Of a stretch of 64,000 bases of DNA, positions 1 through 8,352 are shown piece after piece. The stretch comes from Gammaproteobacteria bacterium (GTDB taxonomy: Bacteria; Pseudomonadota; Gammaproteobacteria; Xanthomonadales; SZUA-36): NCBI GenBank assembly GCA_021772915.1, contig JAJFLB010000012.1, positions 62,001-126,000 on the forward strand, written 5' to 3'. The notes beneath the pieces were generated by a model. That model was not told where the DNA came from, did not search any database, and worked only from the letters and a program-made list of their open reading frames with translations. How positions within the stretch are numbered: position 1 is the stretch's first letter; every line of letters begins with the position of its first letter. Made by a program: the position numbers and the translations under genes.

Positions 1-2
1 CT

Positions 3-620
3 CATGGTCGTCTGAAGATCGAAGGTGAGGCCGGTCAAGGCGTTTGGAAGATGTTCCTGCTCGCCCCAGTGATCATGCTGGCCAATCTTGCCTATGCCGC
101 GGTTGTTGAGTCCATGATCACCTTCTTCCCACTCTATGGTTTGCATCTGGGGCTGACAGAGAAATTTACCCTGGGCTTGCTGACCATGGTAGGGGCTGGC
201 AGTATGATCCTGGTGTTACCATTGAGTTGGGTGGCCGATCACGTCAACCGCATAGGTATGCTGGCTGTCGTCGTGGTGTTCACCATGGCCTGTCTACTGG
301 TTTTTCCATATGTTCTGCAACAAACAACCTGGCTGGTTTTTTTGTTTGCATTTGCATATGGAGGGGCCGAAGGAATGATTTATACGCTGGGAGTCGTGTT
401 GATCGGTGAGCGCTTCAAGGGGTCGCAACTGGCCGCGGCGACCACGGCCTTTTCGGCCTGTTGGGGAGCCGGAACCGTGCTTGGGCCATTATTGGTGGGC
501 GTTGGTATGGATTGGATGGGCAACGACTCGATGCTGCTAATTATGTTCGCGATCTTTGCGGTTTACCTGCCATTGCCACTTGTGTCATGGCTGCGTTCGA
601 GCCGTCCCAGGACTGCCTGA
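3..620 (+). CDS. MFS transporter, C-terminal half (cut by window edge)
   Basis: The frame is open to the left edge, so this is the tail of a longer gene; the ATG at 51 is internal. The visible ~205 residues hold about six hydrophobic segments, which matches TM7-12 of a 12-TM major facilitator. A loop with WVADHVNRIG resembles the conserved MFS motif between TM8 and TM9, and GTVLGPLLVGVGMDW resembles the glycine/proline-rich helix near TM11. It ends in a short basic tail (RSSRPRTA). It is an inner-membrane secondary transporter; the substrate cannot be read from this half. The next gene is convergent on the minus strand 44 bp away. Family assignment is firm and specificity is unknown. Confidence 0.8.
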   Translation, partial: HGRLKIEGEAGQGVWKMFLLAPVIMLANLAYAAVVESMITFFPLYGLHLGLTEKFTLGLLTMVGAGSMILVLPLSWVADHVNRIGMLAVVVVFTMACLLVFPYVLQQTTWLVFLFAFAYGGAEGMIYTLGVVLIGERFKGSQLAAATTAFSACWGAGTVLGPLLVGVGMDWMGNDSMLLIMFAIFAVYLPLPLVSWLRSSRPRTA

Positions 621-664
621 TGTGGTCCCGGGTCATCTGATTGAGTACGATCTTCCAATGGCCG

Positions 665-1276
665 CTATTTAACTATCCAATGTCCCTCAGTGAGCAGTTT
701 TTCCTTGGCAAATATCTTACCGGTGAACTTATCTCCGGGTTTAATCGGGCCAACGCCCTTAGGCGTCCCGCTCATCAAGACATCGCCATCCTCTAGCGAC
801 AGGAAGCTTTTTGCTTCACTAAGAATTTTGTCTGGCTTGTTCAACATGAGGCCATAGCCGCCCATTTGCACCAGCTCACGATTGATGTAGAGTTCCATTC
901 TCAAATCACTAACATCCCCTTTGAAGCTAACGAACTCACTGAATACGGCCGACCCGTCAAAAGCCTTTGAGCGCTCCCAGGGCAGACCCGCAGTCTTCAG
1001 CTTGGATTGAAGTGCTCGCTTGGTTAAATCCAGGCCAAACCCCACGGCTGTAAATCCACCCGCCTTGATCAGGAATGATATTTCTCCCTCAAAATGTATC
1101 AGCTCGTCACGGCTTGAATGAATTTCGTTGGCTATGGATGAGTTGGGCTTCAGGAAAATAACCGGCTCTTTTGGCACCCGGCTATAAAGCTCTCGAATAT
1201 GCTCAACATAGTTGAGCCCGATACATATGATCTTTGACGGGTAAATGTCTTTACCATTGCATTTTATCGACTTCAT
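665..1276 (-). CDS. Fumarylacetoacetate hydrolase family protein
   Basis: 203 residues. The fold is recognisable from CIGLNYVEHIREL near the N-terminus, the metal-binding region with HFEGEISFLI, and DGDVLMSGTPKGVGPIKPGD near the C-terminus. These are the standard FAH-family blocks for a divalent-metal hydrolase, decarboxylase or isomerase of beta-dicarbonyl-type acids such as acylpyruvates. The length is that of single-domain YcgM-like members. A further upstream start exists at 1309, but it lies inside the short ABM-like gene, and the protein alignment begins naturally at MKSIKC, so 1276 is chosen. The gene lies 10 bp after the stop of the truncated ABM-like gene on the same strand, so the two probably share a transcript. 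The substrate is not determinable. Confidence 0.82.
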   Translation of the reverse strand: MKSIKCNGKDIYPSKIICIGLNYVEHIRELYSRVPKEPVIFLKPNSSIANEIHSSRDELIHFEGEISFLIKAGGFTAVGFGLDLTKRALQSKLKTAGLPWERSKAFDGSAVFSEFVSFKGDVSDLRMELYINRELVQMGGYGLMLNKPDKILSEAKSFLSLEDGDVLMSGTPKGVGPIKPGDKFTGKIFAKEKLLTEGHWIVK

Positions 1277-1286
1277 GAGCAGAAAC

Positions 1287-1439
1287 TCAGCGCCGCAAAC
1301 CCATCTCAATGGTGAACCACTGCGGGTTCATCCCACCGAGTGGTTCCTTCAAATCGCAGCCCTGTTTGAAAGACGCCATCTGGCCTTCGTGAACTTTGAA
1401 ATACGGCACCAGTGTGATGCAGGTGTCGGGTTTGCTCAT
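1287..1439 (-). pseudogene. Internally deleted ABM-like (dimeric alpha-beta barrel) gene, 50 codons left
   Basis: A 50-codon frame starts at an ATG preceded by AGGAGA (8-nt spacer). It begins MSKPDTCITLVPYFKVHEGQ and ends MNPQWFTIEMGLRR. From memory of the family, proteins of about 110-125 residues annotated as putative quinol monooxygenase/ABM start and end in just this way. The whole middle, including the barrel strands, is missing while the frame is intact. The simplest reading is an in-frame internal deletion of roughly 65-75 codons. It precedes the FAH gene by 10 bp and may still be translated and serve coupling. The alternative, a genuine micro-protein, cannot be excluded. The family match rests on recall and was not searched. 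Confidence 0.55.
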
Positions 1440-1510
1440 TACGTCTGTCTCCTGTCAGGAACAAAAAACTCAACCGTTGTGAGTATTGTTGCGGTTCGCT
1501 AGATAATAGG

Positions 1511-1549
1511 TGATAAACGGGAAATTATCACGGTCCGGGCTCACCGGAC
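1511..1549. promoter_or_regulatory. Two adjacent inverted repeats in divergent intergenic region
   Basis: TGATAA (1511-1516) and TTATCA (1525-1530) form a 20-bp interrupted palindrome. It is followed at once by GTCCGG (1533-1538) / CCGGAC (1544-1549), a 6-bp stem with a 5-nt loop. They sit between the minus-strand ABM/FAH genes and the plus-strand DUF1330-like gene. They could be operators or an RNA hairpin; there is no T-tract, so a terminator is unlikely. Confidence 0.3.
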
Positions 1550-1650
1550 GTAATTTGTAGCCATGTATTTTGGCGGAAAGCGCCCTCCCCCTTCAAATAC
1601 TAAACCACCAGATGAGACGGGCCAAATCAGTCCTGATGTGTGAATTGACC

Positions 1651-1681
1651 ACCATTCGGTACGCACAATCGACCATTCGGT
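1651..1681. promoter_or_regulatory. Tandem operator-like repeat ACCATTCGGT x2, 21-bp spacing
   Basis: ACCATTCGGT occurs at 1651-1660 and again at 1672-1681. The copies are exactly 21 bp apart, about two helical turns, so both face the same side of the DNA. Each copy has inverted ACC/GGT ends, and the second is extended to GACCATTCGGTC. This is the layout expected of a cooperative dimeric repressor or activator, 70-100 bp upstream of the ATG at 1751. No regulator gene of an obvious matching family is adjacent apart from the LytTR pair downstream. Confidence 0.4.
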
Positions 1682-1750
1682 CGTTTACAGCTGGTGTAGT
1701 TTGTCTCGGCATCCTACTTTGTGCTTCGTGTATATCAGGAGGAACATGGT

Positions 1751-2467
1751 ATGAAATTGCAAAACAAGGTTCTTATGGGTGTTCTGATGAGCCTGGTCAT
1801 CATGTCTTCCGCCTCGGCGGGTGACCAGATTCACTATATAGGCTTTAACAAGTTCGCGGCCGAGGACGCGAGCAGTGAAACGTTTAACGAGTACATCCGA
1901 CAATTGACCCCGATCATGGCTCGTTATGGCCTGACGGTAGAAAGCTACGACGTATTGCACGGTGGAACAGAGGAACTCGATGCTGATGTGGTCACCTTTG
2001 GCTCGGCCCCCAATCTGGAATCATTCCAGTCGTTCTTCCAGGACCCTGAGTTTCAGAAAATCTTTCCGATGCTGGTCGGGGCACTGAGCGGACACCAGGT
2101 TATTTTTACTGGCGGGCCGTTCACCATAACCGGTAAGCACAACGAACACACATTGTTGTCGCTGTGTTGGGTCAAGGGTGAGCCGGAGCAGACTCTTGCA
2201 AAATTGGACCTGCTCAACGAAGGTATCAGCCCGGTTTTCGATACCTACGGGGTTCGCAAGATGGCCCAGGCCAAAGGGGTCATGTCGAATCGTGGGCTGG
2301 CCGGAGACATTACCCAAACATCACCACCGGAACTGCTTGAACTGTGGTCCATCAAGGACGCACATGGGTTTTACGACGATCCCTTGGTCAAGACTGCCGG
2401 TGAAGACGCCGAAAACCTCGTCACCCGCAAGGAGGCGTTCTGGCTGAAGCCACGCCAGATCAGGTAA
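1751..2467 (+). CDS. Secreted DUF1330-like dimeric alpha-beta barrel protein
   Basis: 238 residues. The ATG at 1751 follows AGGAGGA (1737-1743) at 7 nt, which beats the earlier in-frame start at 1721. Residues 1-25 are a signal peptide ending SSASA, so the product is periplasmic. Residues ~30-125 (HYIGFNKFAAE ... VVTFGSAPNLESFQSFFQDPEFQ) resemble the DUF1330/ABM fold, normally found on cytoplasmic proteins of about 95 residues. The second half (~125-238, with LLSLCWVKGEPEQTLAKL) is not recognised and could be a degenerate second barrel repeat. It is followed by the LytS/LytTR pair on the same strand after 58 bp, which suggests a functional or regulatory link. No enzymatic residue can be pointed to. 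Confidence 0.6.
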   Translation: MKLQNKVLMGVLMSLVIMSSASAGDQIHYIGFNKFAAEDASSETFNEYIRQLTPIMARYGLTVESYDVLHGGTEELDADVVTFGSAPNLESFQSFFQDPEFQKIFPMLVGALSGHQVIFTGGPFTITGKHNEHTLLSLCWVKGEPEQTLAKLDLLNEGISPVFDTYGVRKMAQAKGVMSNRGLAGDITQTSPPELLELWSIKDAHGFYDDPLVKTAGEDAENLVTRKEAFWLKPRQIR

Positions 2468-2525
2468 AGTAGGCTTTCGAGACTATACGGGCGCACGCAG
2501 TACGGCGTTACCGGGTGAACCAGAA

Positions 2526-3536
2526 ATGAAACCATCGCGTCAAAACAAGGCAGACATTCTGGCAGCATGCTTTATTGCCCTGGCTTTACCGGCCTACTAC
2601 AAGGTCAAGTTTCTGCTCGATGGCCAGATGACTGTTGAACAGCTGCGTGATCCGGCCGCATTTTTTGAGGTGCTTTTTGCGTTCTTGTTGGCCTGCCTGC
2701 TGCTCATTTTTTATCGTCTTGGGGCAGCACAAATAAAACGGGTCAGATTACCGTTACTGCGGAGGATGTTGCCGTTGGCACTGGTTGCCGCCGCGGCATT
2801 GGTGGCCATCGCCTTCACACGGTTTTTCTTTCATGTCGTGGTCCCCTGGGGCACCCAGCCTTCATTTGAGTTTGATATCGCATTACTGGCCGTACTGCTG
2901 CCCCTGATCGTTTCAGGTGTGGCGGACCGGATATTTCTCGAAGGTGCAGCAAAGGACGCTGAAAAGGCCGCGCTGGTGGCGCGCTTTGAAACATTGAAGG
3001 CACGTCTGAGTCCGCATTTTCTTTTCAATAGTCTGAATACGCTGGTCGATATCGTCGAAGAGGATCCCGCTCTCGCGGTAAAATTTATCGAGCAAATGGC
3101 GGCGCTCTATCGTTATATCCTCGAGCACCGGGACCAGCAATTGGTACCGTTGTCCGCCGAAATCAAGGCAATTCGATCCTTGTTGTATCTGCTTGAATCA
3201 CGGCAACCAGGCGGCTTTGAGTTTGAATTCAGCCTGGAGCCAGCCGCCGACAACTTGCAAATCGTGCCCCTGGCATTGCAAACCGTCGTGGAGAATGCCG
3301 TAAAACATAATGTCTATAGCCCCCACAAGCCGATGAAAATTTCGGTGTACATTGACAAAGGCCACCTGGTTGTTGAAAACACGCTGAACCGGCGAGCGGG
3401 TGTGTCGTCTACCGAAACCGGACTGGAGAATTTGCAGAAACGGGTCGCACACGTTTGCCGGCGGTCGATACAGGTCGCTGAAGGCGGCGGCTTGTTTTCG
3501 GTTCGGGTGCCACTCATCGAGCACTCAACCGGATGA
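2526..3536 (+). CDS. LytS/AlgZ-type membrane sensor histidine kinase
   Basis: 336 residues. Four hydrophobic stretches (~11-30, 46-64, 81-104, 116-133) make a small membrane sensor without a large extracellular domain. The His_kinase block follows: LSPHFLFNSLN at 161-171 with phospho-acceptor His164, then the ATPase N-box VVENAVKHN (254-262) and a G-box-like TGLENLQKRV (299-308). This architecture belongs to the LytS/YehU/AlgZ class, which signals to LytTR regulators. The stop overlaps the start of the response regulator by 4 nt (ATGA), so the pair is translationally coupled. The ligand is unknown. Co-orientation with the secreted DUF1330-like gene makes that gene a candidate target or input. 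Confidence 0.9.
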   Translation: MKPSRQNKADILAACFIALALPAYYKVKFLLDGQMTVEQLRDPAAFFEVLFAFLLACLLLIFYRLGAAQIKRVRLPLLRRMLPLALVAAAALVAIAFTRFFFHVVVPWGTQPSFEFDIALLAVLLPLIVSGVADRIFLEGAAKDAEKAALVARFETLKARLSPHFLFNSLNTLVDIVEEDPALAVKFIEQMAALYRYILEHRDQQLVPLSAEIKAIRSLLYLLESRQPGGFEFEFSLEPAADNLQIVPLALQTVVENAVKHNVYSPHKPMKISVYIDKGHLVVENTLNRRAGVSSTETGLENLQKRVAHVCRRSIQVAEGGGLFSVRVPLIEHSTG

Positions 3537-4300
3537 ATATCCTGATTGTCGAGGATGAGCCCCGTGCGGCCAATCGTCTGGCCCGGTTGATCCTGAAACT
3601 TCAAGCGCAGAGCAGAATCGTGGCGAAAACCCCATCGGTGGCCACGACGCTTGACTGGTTGGACCAAAACACACCACCTGACCTGATTTTTATGGACGTC
3701 CGGCTCGAAGACGGCGACTGCTTCGAGATACTTTCGCAAAGAGAAGTGGTTGTGCCGATTGTCTTTTGCACCGCCTATAGTGAATACGCATTGCAGGCGT
3801 TTGCTGTGAACAGTATTGATTATCTGCTGAAACCTGTGGTGCCAAACGAGTTGTCGAGGGCGCTGGGGAAATACCGCAGATTAAACGGCTACCGAATGTC
3901 ATCCGGGAGCTGGCCGGATTTTCCGGCAGAAGGTGAAATTGAAGCCACGGCCCCCGCATACCGGCAGCAGTTTCTTGTCGCACTCGCCGGTCAGTTCACC
4001 CCGGTCAGAACGGAAAATGTGATTGCAGTCAGAAGCTATCTGAAAGGATCGCAGCTTATCGACCGGCACGGTCGTCAGTGGACACTCGATGACTCCCTGG
4101 TGGAAATCGAAAATGTATTGAGCCCCGGCGAATTTTTTCGTCTCAGCAGGCAATGGCTGGTCCGGCTGACCGCGATCGCCTCCCTGCATCGCCGTGGCGA
4201 CGGTTATTTCGCATCACTTGGCGCGTTTGACGAACCGTTAAAGGTTTCGCGGGCCAGGGTGGGCGCACTCAAAAAGCAGCTCGCTGTCAATCCTTTGTAA
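3533..4300 (+). CDS. LytTR-family response regulator
   Basis: 255 residues. The N-terminal receiver domain (1-115) carries the acidic pocket VEDEP, phospho-acceptor Asp55 in LIFMDVRLEDG, Thr80 and Lys100. The C-terminal LytTR DNA-binding domain (~147-250) shows the family blocks VIAVRSYLKGSQLI and FFRLSRQWLVRLTAIASL. It is the partner of the sensor kinase just upstream (4-nt overlap). LytTR proteins bind paired ~9-bp direct repeats spaced about two turns apart; the tandem ACCATTCGGT repeats at 1651-1681 have that geometry, so they are a plausible target (inference). The next gene is convergent. Confidence 0.92.
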   Translation: MNILIVEDEPRAANRLARLILKLQAQSRIVAKTPSVATTLDWLDQNTPPDLIFMDVRLEDGDCFEILSQREVVVPIVFCTAYSEYALQAFAVNSIDYLLKPVVPNELSRALGKYRRLNGYRMSSGSWPDFPAEGEIEATAPAYRQQFLVALAGQFTPVRTENVIAVRSYLKGSQLIDRHGRQWTLDDSLVEIENVLSPGEFFRLSRQWLVRLTAIASLHRRGDGYFASLGAFDEPLKVSRARVGALKKQLAVNPL

Positions 4301-4355
4301 GGACTAAACGGGATTGCTAACCTGCCGTGGGTCTGTGCAGGTGGGCAAAGTTTGC

Positions 4356-4832
4356 TCAGTAAAAGTCGTAGCGTAAGCTGATCGAAGGACTGCGGCCGAT
4401 GTCAATTTCGAGGTGATTGGCGAGGTGTTTTACAAAGCTGCGGTTGGTCTCGTAGGAGTAGTTCTCAAAACGTTTCCTCGACCCTGACAGACCGTCATGA
4501 TGATGCCATTGCACCTTGCACAAACCGCTTTGGCCGCGGGCTGTCTGATTGTGGCAGGTGTCGGATTCATACCCGGTTCCGCCCGATCTGGTCTGCTCAC
4601 GCAGCTGCAACCAGCCGGCCATGTTCACTGATCCGGGTTGGTATCGCGGTGCGACTTGCTTGGGCACGAAAACTTTCAATGACAGACTCTTGGTAACGGC
4701 CAAGGCTGTCGGGCTTACGAGTTGAATTTGAATTGAATCTTTGGCCAGGACCGCTGATGACATCATGCTACCGGCCAGCACTGTAGCAGCGATGACGATC
4801 ATATATCGATGGTAGGTAGTTGTACGTTTCAC
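4356..4832 (-). CDS. Hypothetical secreted protein
   Basis: 158 residues, not recognised. Residues 1-30 form a signal peptide (hydrophobic MIVIAATVLAGSMMSSAVLA, cut after VLA), so it is exported. The mature part has two cysteines in a short insert (ESDTCHNQTARGQSGLC), which could form a disulfide. It ends SISLRYDFY, an aromatic C-terminus like that of a beta-barrel outer-membrane strand, but it is too short for a porin. It is a single gene facing the LytTR regulator, with no operon partner. The intergenic stretch to the acyl-CoA dehydrogenase (4833-5039) shows only a short GGGTCCCGACCC inverted repeat. Confidence 0.5.
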   Translation of the reverse strand: MKRTTTYHRYMIVIAATVLAGSMMSSAVLAKDSIQIQLVSPTALAVTKSLSLKVFVPKQVAPRYQPGSVNMAGWLQLREQTRSGGTGYESDTCHNQTARGQSGLCKVQWHHHDGLSGSRKRFENYSYETNRSFVKHLANHLEIDIGRSPSISLRYDFY

Positions 4833-5014
4833 GCCGGTCTCTTCAGGTTAAAAAGCAAAGGTCGAATAGCAGACTGGATAAAAAAGGGTCCCGACCCCGT
4901 TAACAAAAAGTATAGTCTTGGGTGGCGGAGATTGAAGCTGTTAAAAATATCAGAACACCGGGAAAAAAAGTCCGGAATATTACCATCAACACGACGGTTT
5001 TCATGGCTCTCACC

Positions 5015-5031
5015 CCCCAATTAGTAATACA
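5015..5031. repeat. 17-bp shared motif, copy 1 (CCCCA-A-TTAGTAATACA)
   Basis: CCCCAATTAGTAATACA lies 8 bp before the acyl-CoA dehydrogenase start codon and takes the place of a normal ribosome-binding site. A copy differing at one of 17 positions occurs at 9694-9710 upstream of moaA. Two such matches within 5 kb of non-coding DNA suggest a shared regulatory site or a small repeat. Its function is unknown. Confidence 0.35.
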
Positions 5032-5039
5032 CTAACCCC

Positions 5040-6818
5040 ATGACTGTTTACCGCTTTCCGTACCAGGATGCTGAATTCATGATCAGCGAAGTACTTGGCT
5101 TTGACGAGATGTGTGAGCAGGCGGATTTGCAGGAAATTAACGGTGAGTTGGTTTCAGCAATCCTCGAGGAGGCGGGTCGTTTTGGTACCGAAGTTATCGC
5201 ACCTCTGAATGTGGTCGGAGACCAGCAAGGTGCTGTGATGGGAGACGATGGCGTCCAGGAGACCCCGGGGTTCGCGGATGCCTATCACCAGTTCGTGGAA
5301 AATGGCTGGCCTTCACTGACACCCCGTGAGCAGTACGGCGGCCAGGGTTTACCCAGAATTCTGGGGTACGCTGTTGCCGAGATTTGGGATTCCGCCAATC
5401 TCTCTTTTTCATTGTGTCCGTTGTTAACGGCCGGTGCGATTGAGGCCCTGGTTGAGCACGGCTCTGAGAACCTTAGAAATACCTACCTACCCAAGATGGT
5501 GAGTGGGGAATGGACGGCTACGATGAACCTGACCGAACCGGCAGCGGGTTCCGATCTGGCGGCGGTAGCGACAACAGCGATACCGGAAGGTGATCACTTC
5601 CTGGTTTCCGGCCAGAAAATATTCATCACCTGGGGCGACCACCAGATGACGGAAAATATCATTCACCTGGTGCTGGCCCGCCTGGCGGGCGCACCATCAG
5701 GTGTCAAGGGTATTTCATTGCTACTGGTACCCAAGATCCTGCCAGGTGAGAACGGTCAGCCCAACATGCACAATGAGGTCACCTGCGTCTCGGTGGAACA
5801 TAAGCTCGGTATCCATGGCAGTCCAACTTGTGTGATGAGTTTTGGCGATAACAAAGGGTCCGTGGGTTACCTGGTGGGTAAACCTCACAGGGGACTGGCT
5901 GCCATGTTCACAATGATGAATGCAGCCCGGCAGGGTGTTGGTCGGCAAGCCCTGGGTTTATGTGAGCGGTCGTATCAGCAAGCCCGGGACTATGCCAAAG
6001 ACCGGCTTCAGGGTACCCGCAGTGACGGCACGCGGATACCTATTATCGAATATCCGGATGTTCGTCGAATGCTGATGCTGATGAAATCGGCAACTGAGGC
6101 AATGCGAGGTCTCCTTTATTTCGCAGGTGTTGAGTCTGATAAGGAACACTTTGCAAAGGAACCGGAGGTGGCGCAAAGACACGCACTGCGCAGCGGGCTA
6201 TACACACCTATCATCAAGGGCTGGATTTCGGAACTGGCCCAGGAAATCACTTCGCTTGGTATCCAGGTTCATGGCGGTATGGGTTATGTCGAAGAAACCG
6301 GCAGCGCGCAATACTACCGCGATGCTCGCATCACCACCATTTACGAGGGCACAACGGGCATCCAGGGCCTGGATCTGGTTGGTCGCAAGACACTTGCAGA
6401 CAATGGCGACGCCCTGGAAGATTTGTTGAACGAAATCCAGGATACGGCCAGATCCATGTCTGACGTTGATCGTATTTCAGGCATGGGTTCTACCCTGGCA
6501 AGTGCTGTGCAAGTGGGGCGGGCAGCAAGGTTGTGGTTGCTTGAACACGGTGGCCAGGATCGAAATATTGCGGGTAGTGTCAGTGTGAATTTCATGATGT
6601 TGATGGGTTATATATGTGGTGGTTGGGTCATGGGACGGGCGGCACTAAAGGCGGCAGAATTACTGGCGGCCGGTTCGGGTGACGAAAACTTTCTGCACAC
6701 CAAGATCCACACTGCACAGTTCTACAACGACCACCTGCTGTCAAGAGCTGGCAGTTACCTGGTGTCGGTAGAAGCGGGCAGCGACAGTATCATGGCGTTG
6801 GACGTGGAGCAGTTCTAA
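5040..6818 (+). CDS. Acyl-CoA dehydrogenase, long (DmdC/FadE5-like) subfamily
   Basis: 592 residues, about 200 longer than classical acyl-CoA dehydrogenases because of a C-terminal extension (the acetyl-CoA-dehydrogenase-like C-terminal domain seen in DmdC-type enzymes). The order is: N-terminal helical domain; middle FAD/acyl pocket with TMNLTEPAAGSDLAAV and VSGQKIFITWGDH; helical domain with ARQGVGRQALG and QVHGGMGYVEETG. The catalytic base is Glu436 in TIYEGTTGIQ. It oxidises an acyl-CoA to the enoyl-CoA and passes electrons to ETF. The family includes methylmercaptopropionyl-CoA dehydrogenase and enzymes for fatty and branched acyl-CoAs, so the substrate is open. It is a single gene with no adjacent CoA genes and has no clear Shine-Dalgarno. 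Confidence 0.88.
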   Translation: MTVYRFPYQDAEFMISEVLGFDEMCEQADLQEINGELVSAILEEAGRFGTEVIAPLNVVGDQQGAVMGDDGVQETPGFADAYHQFVENGWPSLTPREQYGGQGLPRILGYAVAEIWDSANLSFSLCPLLTAGAIEALVEHGSENLRNTYLPKMVSGEWTATMNLTEPAAGSDLAAVATTAIPEGDHFLVSGQKIFITWGDHQMTENIIHLVLARLAGAPSGVKGISLLLVPKILPGENGQPNMHNEVTCVSVEHKLGIHGSPTCVMSFGDNKGSVGYLVGKPHRGLAAMFTMMNAARQGVGRQALGLCERSYQQARDYAKDRLQGTRSDGTRIPIIEYPDVRRMLMLMKSATEAMRGLLYFAGVESDKEHFAKEPEVAQRHALRSGLYTPIIKGWISELAQEITSLGIQVHGGMGYVEETGSAQYYRDARITTIYEGTTGIQGLDLVGRKTLADNGDALEDLLNEIQDTARSMSDVDRISGMGSTLASAVQVGRAARLWLLEHGGQDRNIAGSVSVNFMMLMGYICGGWVMGRAALKAAELLAAGSGDENFLHTKIHTAQFYNDHLLSRAGSYLVSVEAGSDSIMALDVEQF

Positions 6819-6933
6819 GCCTGTATGGACAATAGCGGTATATGTTCGGGGTGATACAAGAACCAGCCACCTTGAGGCAAGTGGTGGCCTAGATTGCGAC
6901 TCTGCATGAGACGCTGAATTGGAGAAACTCAAA

Positions 6934-8352
6934 ATGAATCGATTGGTGGTCATGGCAGGCCTGACCCTGCTCATACACACGTCTGTGGCAAACGCTGGTG
7001 TGAATGAAACCGAGTTCCAGCAAATGAGACAAATGCTGGAGCAGGCACTGGTAAGGATTAAGGAGCTGGAACAGCGGCATGCGACCGGAACGTTGGTGCA
7101 AAAGGACGGCGTTAAGGTGTCGCAGGGTGGATCTAAGACAGCAACCACGGCTGGAGTTGACAGTGCTGAGCGGATTGCCGCCAATACGGCGCGACTCGAC
7201 AAACTGTCCTGGGCCGAGCGTATCAGGCTAAACGGTGATTTTCTTTATCGTTACCAGCTTGATGAGAGTAAGGATTTATTTGACACGGGCAACTCGCCTG
7301 AGTCCAGCACCAACCGTAATCGCCAGCGGGTACGCGCACATCTTGCGGTGATCGCCAACCTGTCCAGAGATGTTGAAGTAGGGCTTGGTTTTGCGACCGG
7401 TGGTGACAGCCCGGTATCCACTGTGCAGACCCTGGGTGGTGCCGGGTCAAGCAAGAGCATCCAGCTCGATCTTGCCTATTTTGATTGGGGATTTGGCGAC
7501 CATTTCAATCTGGCGATGGGAAAGTTTCGCAATGGCTTTTATCGCCCCGGCGGCAATGGTTTGTTTTGGGACAGCGACTGGCGGCCGGAAGGATTCGACC
7601 TACGTTATGGTGACGATCTGTTTTATGTCACGACGCTGGGTACCTGGTTTGAAGGTGACAGCAATAAAGACGCCAGCAAATTTATCTATGGCTTACAGGC
7701 AGGGTTTACGCCGAACCTGGGGAACACGGAGTTCAATATCGGGGCCGGCTTTTGGGACATAAAAACCGAAGGTGAAAATTGTTTTGATGCGCCCAGCAAG
7801 TCCGGTGGCAGTGGTTCGGGTCGCGGATGCTTTGGTAACACCGCAATCGATGCACAGGGGCGGTTGGTGGCCGGTGGTACGCCGGCGATCTACTTCATGG
7901 ATATTACCCCTCTGGAACTCTATGCATCGGCTGATTTTGATACCCAACTCCCCTGGGGTGTGTTTGTCGATTTTGCCAAGAACACCAGCGCAAGGGCCGT
8001 GCCTGGCGGCCCTTCGCAAGGGAATAAGCTGGATACTGCCTACGCAATTGGCACTTCGCTGGGCCGCGGCAAGCAAACTGGTGAATGGCAGCTCAAGCTA
8101 AGTTATCAGGATATCGAGGCCGACTCCGTTTTGGGTCTGCTGACAGATTCCAACTTTGGTGGCGGTGGTACCGACAGCAAGGGATTCAAACTGGCGGGGA
8201 AATACATGTTGACCGATCAGGCTTCAATGGGGTTTACCTACTACCACACCGAACGTCAGGACAGCAATGGTCTTGAAAATGGCAGTCCCACCACTTCCAA
8301 TCCATTCGATCGCAATACATTGCAGGTCAACTTATTGTTCAAAGCAAAGTAG
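6934..8352 (+). CDS. Outer-membrane porin (putative porin family)
   Basis: 472 residues. The ATG at 6934 follows GGAGA at 8 nt, so the in-frame start at 6919 is rejected. A signal peptide (1-21, ending VANA) precedes a short heptad-like helix (~25-50, FQQMRQMLEQALVRIKELEQ) and a linker. A long beta-barrel then begins with RIRLNGDFLYRYQLDES. Alternating hydrophobic strands, many Gly/Asp/Asn turns and the final LQVNLLFKAK are typical of this porin family, where the coiled coil may contact peptidoglycan. It would let small solutes cross the outer membrane. A Cys pair in a Gly/Ser-rich loop (ENCFDAPS...GRGCFG) suggests one surface disulfide. It stands alone between the dehydrogenase and the exporter. 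Confidence 0.82.
   Translation: MNRLVVMAGLTLLIHTSVANAGVNETEFQQMRQMLEQALVRIKELEQRHATGTLVQKDGVKVSQGGSKTATTAGVDSAERIAANTARLDKLSWAERIRLNGDFLYRYQLDESKDLFDTGNSPESSTNRNRQRVRAHLAVIANLSRDVEVGLGFATGGDSPVSTVQTLGGAGSSKSIQLDLAYFDWGFGDHFNLAMGKFRNGFYRPGGNGLFWDSDWRPEGFDLRYGDDLFYVTTLGTWFEGDSNKDASKFIYGLQAGFTPNLGNTEFNIGAGFWDIKTEGENCFDAPSKSGGSGSGRGCFGNTAIDAQGRLVAGGTPAIYFMDITPLELYASADFDTQLPWGVFVDFAKNTSARAVPGGPSQGNKLDTAYAIGTSLGRGKQTGEWQLKLSYQDIEADSVLGLLTDSNFGGGGTDSKGFKLAGKYMLTDQASMGFTYYHTERQDSNGLENGSPTTSNPFDRNTLQVNLLFKAK

Noticed and set aside
1245-1502. 85-codon plus-strand frame
   Set aside because: It runs antisense across the FAH and ABM-like genes and resembles no protein; the minus-strand frame carries the recognisable sequence.
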